From contig NZ_LZHT01000106.1 in assembly GCF_001667315.1 (NCBI RefSeq), positions 124,001 through 188,000 of the forward strand: a stretch of DNA of 64,000 bases, written 5' to 3'. The position numbers and the translations under genes were made by a program. This DNA comes from Mycobacterium sp. 852002-10029_SCH5224772 (lineage in GTDB: Bacteria > Actinomycetota > Actinomycetes > Mycobacteriales > Mycobacteriaceae). Within the stretch, counting starts at the first letter, position 1. The number at the start of each line of letters is the position of its first letter. The notes under the pieces are model-generated. The model did not search any database. It saw only the letters and a list, made by a program, of their open reading frames with translations, and was not told the DNA's origin. Positions 60,538 through 64,000 of the stretch are shown here, one piece after another.

Positions 60538-62385
60538 TCAGTGGGCGTGCAGGCCGCCGCCAAGATATTCGGCGCGGCAAGCCCGACGTGCCAGCTTGCC
60601 GCTGGTCGTCCGCGGGATGGCGCCGGCCGGCAGCAGGCGCACGTCCGCGACGGTCAGACCGTGTCGTTGCGACACCGCTTCATGGATCGCCTCGATCGCG
60701 GGCTGTGGGTCCTGGCGGCTGGTCCCGGCAGCGCGCTCGGCCACGACGACGAGCCGGTCGGCGCCCGGGTTCCCCGCGGCCGGTGCGGAAAACGCCGACA
60801 CGTATCCGCGTCGAACCATCGGCGACGCCTCCGCAACGGTGGCCTCGATGTCCTGCGGATAGTGGCTGCGGCCGTCGATCGTGACCAGGTCCGCGATCCG
60901 GCCCGTCACGTACAGCTCACCGTCGAGGTACACACCCAGATCACCGGTGCGCAGCCAGGAGCGTTCGGGATCGGCGCCGTCGGCATGGCTGCCGTCGGTG
61001 AGTCGGGATCGCAGTTTGGCGCCGAACGCGAGCCGGGTCGCCTCGGGAAGTCCCCAGTATCCGCGGCCAATGTTGTTGCCCTGCAACCAGATTTCACCCA
61101 CCTCGCCGTCCGGCAATTCGGCAGCGCTGCCGGCGTCGACGATGACGGCCCATTCGCTGTGTGCCACCTGGCCGCACGACACCTGAGCGACGGCGTTGGG
61201 AGCGTCCGGCCGTACGCGCACCGCGCGCCCGGCGCCGAGCTGTTCGCGGTCGAAGTACACCGCCGTCGCTTCGGCCTCAGGGGCGATGGTCGCGACGAGC
61301 AACGTTCCCTCGGCGATGCCGTAGGACGGTTTGAACGCGGTGCGGGGCAACCCGTACGGCGCGAATGCCTTGTTGAAGGTCGTGATCGCATCGATGCTGA
61401 CCGGTTCGGAGCCGATGATCATCACCACGTTGCGCAGATCGATGTCCTCGCCGCCGGTGGGCAGGCCGCGCTGCGCGGCCCACTCGTAGGCGAAGTTCGG
61501 CGCCGCGGTGACGACGTTGCCCCGCCGCGAGCCGTCGGAGAGGGCCTGGATCCACCGCAGCGGCCGGCGGACGAACGCGGCGGGAGACATCAGCGTGGAG
61601 TGGCCGCCGTAGACGGCCGGAAAGCCGATCATCGACAAACCCATGTCGTGGTAGAGCGGTAACCAGCTGACACCGTGGGTGTTTCGGTCCAGCAGGTCGA
61701 TCGACAGGATCATCTGCACCAGATTGGTGCCCACCGCGCGGTGGGTGATCTCGACGCCGACCGGCGGGCGGGTGGAACCCGACGTGTACTGCAGGTGGGA
61801 CACGTCGTCCATGCCGAGCCCGGTCGGCACGAACGACTCCCCCGCCGAGTCGGGAATCTGGTCGATGGCGATCACCTGCGGTCGGCCCAGGTGTGGGTGG
61901 GCGGCCAAGAAATTTTCGACGGCGTCTTGCGCGGAGGTGGTCGTGAGCAGGGCGGTGGGCTTCGAATCGCGCAACGCGGTATCCAGGCGCTCGGCATGCC
62001 CGGGCAATTCGGGGGCGAACAGCGGGACCGCGATGGTTCCGGCCTTGACCGCGGCGTAGAACCCGGCGACGTAGTCGATGCCCTGCGGTGCGAGGACCGC
62101 AACGCGCTCACCGCGACTCGCGACTTGTTGGATGCGCGCGGCGATGGCGTCCAGTCGGACACCCAGCCGGTTCCACGTCACCTCTTCGGCTTGGCCGTCG
62201 CCCGGGCCGCTGTAGTCGAGGTAGCGATAGGCCACGGCGTCGCCGACGTTTGCGATGTTGCGGTCGATGAGCGATATCAGGTTGACGTCGGGCGGCAGCG
62301 CGATCCGGCCGTCGGCGGCCAGGCAGTCCTCGATGCGAAGCAGGCCGGGGACACCGGCGCCGTCGTGCCGGGAACCGTGATCCAT
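60538..62385 (-). CDS. Fatty-acyl-AMP ligase (FAAL/FadD)
   Basis: A 615-aa adenylating enzyme. The AMP-binding motif is LQYTSGSTRPPVGVEITH, with LPLYHDMGL, PSYGIAEGTL, WLRTGDLGVYLDGELYVTGRIADLVTIDGRSHYPQDIE and the C-terminal Lys in IPRTTSGKLARRACR. These features are those of FadD proteins that make acyl-adenylates and hand them to a polyketide synthase. No synthase gene is next to it here. The ATG start at 62385 has no ribosome site and may be leaderless. Confidence 0.92.
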   Translation of the reverse strand: MDHGSRHDGAGVPGLLRIEDCLAADGRIALPPDVNLISLIDRNIANVGDAVAYRYLDYSGPGDGQAEEVTWNRLGVRLDAIAARIQQVASRGERVAVLAPQGIDYVAGFYAAVKAGTIAVPLFAPELPGHAERLDTALRDSKPTALLTTTSAQDAVENFLAAHPHLGRPQVIAIDQIPDSAGESFVPTGLGMDDVSHLQYTSGSTRPPVGVEITHRAVGTNLVQMILSIDLLDRNTHGVSWLPLYHDMGLSMIGFPAVYGGHSTLMSPAAFVRRPLRWIQALSDGSRRGNVVTAAPNFAYEWAAQRGLPTGGEDIDLRNVVMIIGSEPVSIDAITTFNKAFAPYGLPRTAFKPSYGIAEGTLLVATIAPEAEATAVYFDREQLGAGRAVRVRPDAPNAVAQVSCGQVAHSEWAVIVDAGSAAELPDGEVGEIWLQGNNIGRGYWGLPEATRLAFGAKLRSRLTDGSHADGADPERSWLRTGDLGVYLDGELYVTGRIADLVTIDGRSHYPQDIEATVAEASPMVRRGYVSAFSAPAAGNPGADRLVVVAERAAGTSRQDPQPAIEAIHEAVSQRHGLTVADVRLLPAGAIPRTTSGKLARRACRAEYLGGGLHAH

Positions 62386-62630
62386 GAGTGCAAGTCTAAG
62401 CAAGCCGATTCGGCGATTCCGGTTGTGGCGAGGCGGCAAACGCCAAGAGCGGTCGCCGCATTCGCTGATTGCGGTGGAGGCTGGTGGCCGTTCGGCGAAG
62501 GCGATGCGTGCGGGCTCCCGGAGCGCGTACCCGCCGCCCCTCAACCCGATCCGCCCGGCGGGCGGCGTGGGCGGTAGCCTACCGGCGAGCGGCGTCCAGG
62601 GCCGTTACGTTGCTATCACCAGGAGTTGCG

Positions 62631-63098
62631 ATGCCGGGCCGGAAGTTCTCCTTCGAAATCACCCGTACCAGTAGCGCGCCCGCCGCGACACTGTTCCGGC
62701 TGGTCGCTGACGGCGCCAATTGGTCGCAGTGGGCCAAGCCGATCGTGTTGCGCTCGAGTTGGGCCCGCCAGGGCGATCCCGCACCAGGTGGGATCGGGGC
62801 TATCCGCAAGGTGGGCATGTGGCCGGTCTTCGTGCAGGAGGAGACGGTCGCCTACGAGCCGGACCGCCGCCACGCCTACAAGCTGGTGGGGCCGCCGAGC
62901 CCGGCCAAGGACTACGCCGGCGAGGTGGTCTTCACTCCGAATGCGGCCGGCGGCACGGACATCCGCTGGACCGGTTCCTTCACCGAAGGCGTCCGCGGAA
63001 CGGGTCCGGTGATGCGTGCCGCGATGGGCGGGGCGGTCCGATTTTTTGCGGGCCGGCTGGTGAAGGCGGCCGAGCGCGAATCGAACGGCGGGCGGTAA
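62631..63098 (+). CDS. SRPBCC/START-like protein
   Basis: A 155-aa protein of the SRPBCC (Bet v1-like) fold. It opens FSFEITRTSSAPAATLFRLVADGANWSQWA, a hallmark of the polyketide cyclase/dehydrase group, and has VGPPSPAKDYAGEVVFTPNAAGGTDIRWTGSF and a C-terminal long helix. It binds a hydrophobic ligand. AGGAG lies 7 bases before the ATG. Function not known; it is divergent from the fatty-acyl-AMP ligase gene. Confidence 0.85.
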   Translation: MPGRKFSFEITRTSSAPAATLFRLVADGANWSQWAKPIVLRSSWARQGDPAPGGIGAIRKVGMWPVFVQEETVAYEPDRRHAYKLVGPPSPAKDYAGEVVFTPNAAGGTDIRWTGSFTEGVRGTGPVMRAAMGGAVRFFAGRLVKAAERESNGGR

Positions 63099-63194
63099 CC
63101 CAGCGATTGGGGGCCTACGTGTCGTTGGGATCTCGGGTGCCCGAAAGGCGCGGTCCGCGAAGCACACTCACGCGGCGGTTCGGCAGCTGAGCCG

Positions 63195-64000
63195 TTACTT
63201 CGAGCCGACCTCGTCCTGATATTTCTTGGTCATGTGCGCGACGGCATCCAGCTGGGACTGCGCGAGGCTCTCTCGGGCCTGTCCGGCGCGCGCGGCGGCG
63301 TCCAGCGTCGGCTGCGCCTGACCCTGGAAGTGCGGCATCACTTCGGCGGCGAACAATTCGGCGGATCTCCGTGTCGCCGCCGGGTTCGCCCACTCGTGAC
63401 CCATCTGCAGCATGCAACCGAACCCACCGGACTGGTCCCACAGCCGCTGCACCTGGTCCCGCGCCCGCTCGGGTGTGCCGATCACACCCGCCCCGTTTTC
63501 GTTGATCACGTCGATCATCTCGTCGAGCTGTTCTCCCGGCATGGTCATCTGCGGGAACGCGGCCACCTTCTGGAAGTACCGGAACCACGGCTCGATGCCG
63601 AACTTGACCTCTTCGCGGGCCTGCTTTTCGGTCTCGGCGAGATGGAACAAGCCGACCAGGCTCCAGTTTTTGCGGTCGACCTGCGCGCCGAAGGTCGCCG
63701 CGCGCTCCTCGACGATGTCCCAGTGGTACGAGAGGGCGTTGAAGCCCTCGACGGTCAGCGTCGCTCCGATCGACAGCAGGCCGATGCCATGCTTGCCGGC
63801 CAGTCGCGCGCCCGTCGGCGATGCGACCGCGGCGACCGATAACGGGATACCGCCTTCGGAGTAGGGGGCAAGCTGCAGCCTGGCGTCGAACAGCTGGTGG
63901 GTGGCCGTTTTGGCGCTCACGGTCTCCCCTGCCAGCAGCCGGACGACGATGTCGAGGTTCGTTTCCAGCAGCTCACGCGTGTCGGTGGGGGTGAGCCCGA
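63195..64000 (-). CDS. LLM-class flavin-dependent oxidoreductase, partial (5' end outside window)
   Basis: The C-terminal 267 codons of a luciferase-like monooxygenase. The open frame continues to the window edge (LTPTDTRELLETNLDIVVRLLAGETV), so the visible GTG at 63920 is internal. VAAVASPTGARLAGKHGIGLLSIGAT and WSLVGLFHLAETEKQAREEV match this family, which uses FMN or F420. The AGVIGTPERARDQVQRLWDQSGGFGCML motif lies in the C-terminal third. The substrate is unknown. Confidence 0.88.
   Translation of the reverse strand, partial: GLTPTDTRELLETNLDIVVRLLAGETVSAKTATHQLFDARLQLAPYSEGGIPLSVAAVASPTGARLAGKHGIGLLSIGATLTVEGFNALSYHWDIVEERAATFGAQVDRKNWSLVGLFHLAETEKQAREEVKFGIEPWFRYFQKVAAFPQMTMPGEQLDEMIDVINENGAGVIGTPERARDQVQRLWDQSGGFGCMLQMGHEWANPAATRRSAELFAAEVMPHFQGQAQPTLDAAARAGQARESLAQSQLDAVAHMTKKYQDEVGSK

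Noticed and set aside
1..64000. tRNA, rRNA, CRISPR array, insertion sequence or prophage
   Set aside because: I looked for GGTTCGA-type tRNA arms, spaced direct repeats, transposase motifs and phage genes and saw none that hold up.

Overview
The window is high-GC actinobacterial DNA and almost certainly comes from a slow-growing non-tuberculous Mycobacterium, plausibly close to the M. avium complex. The evidence is a PE/PPE pair and a second PPE, a furA-katG pair with a leaderless furA promoter, two cutinases, an L,D-transpeptidase, homologues of Rv2525c and Rv0315, several mycobacterial LCM-type methyltransferases, a fatty-acyl-AMP ligase, and frequent GTG or leaderless starts. I see no rRNA, tRNA, CRISPR array, insertion sequence or phage gene. 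Species assignment is inference.

Layout. 1-2.8 kb: the end of a small membrane protein, a 48-aa ORF, a secreted protein built from three CxxGxWWDP repeats, a Phd-like antitoxin/zeta-kinase toxin pair, and a secreted FKBP prolyl isomerase. 2.8-8.8 kb: an NTF2-like protein, then a bacteriophytochrome with a PP2C/SpoIIE phosphatase output divergent from a heme oxygenase (a self-contained red-light sensor candidate), an SDR, a lipocalin-like protein and a GAP/Sap membrane protein. 8.8-25.6 kb: mostly metabolic and housekeeping genes (an orphan NAGGN-type M42 peptidase, CitE-like lyase, methyltransferase, zwf, FAD monooxygenase, hrpA, YihY-like protein, enoyl-CoA hydratase, cutinase, alcohol dehydrogenase, MOSC protein). 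25.7-36.1 kb: a PPE protein ending in a SHOCT motif, a methyltransferase, a DAO-Rieske oxidoreductase, a coiled-coil protein, an L,D-transpeptidase, furA-katG with a strong terminator, and a Tat-exported DUF1906 protein.

36.3-40.2 kb: a tightly overlapping operon (GT4 glycosyltransferase, methyltransferase, terpene-cyclase-fold protein) facing a convergent methyltransferase. It sits behind a promoter whose start site lies in a perfect palindrome, and it looks like a small uncharacterised glycolipid or terpenoid pathway. 40.2-48.9 kb: a second cutinase, a CMD protein, a GntR regulator cut down to its DNA-binding domain, an AT-rich island, a PE/PPE pair, a GH16 enzyme, two methyltransferases, an oxidoreductase pseudogene keeping only its two ends, a SOUL heme-binding protein and a small ORF that runs into a perfect terminator. 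49-64 kb: catabolic and redox genes (aldehyde dehydrogenase with an upstream 15-bp inverted repeat, F420/FMN-type reductase, NAD epimerase, HsaA-like flavoprotein, NYN nuclease-nitronate monooxygenase pair, Tpx, two DJ-1/PfpI proteins, an NTF2/SDR divergent pair with a near-KstR operator, serine hydrolase, fatty-acyl-AMP ligase, SRPBCC protein, and an LLM oxidoreductase running off the end).

Gene functions are family-level assignments read from motifs; no database search was run.
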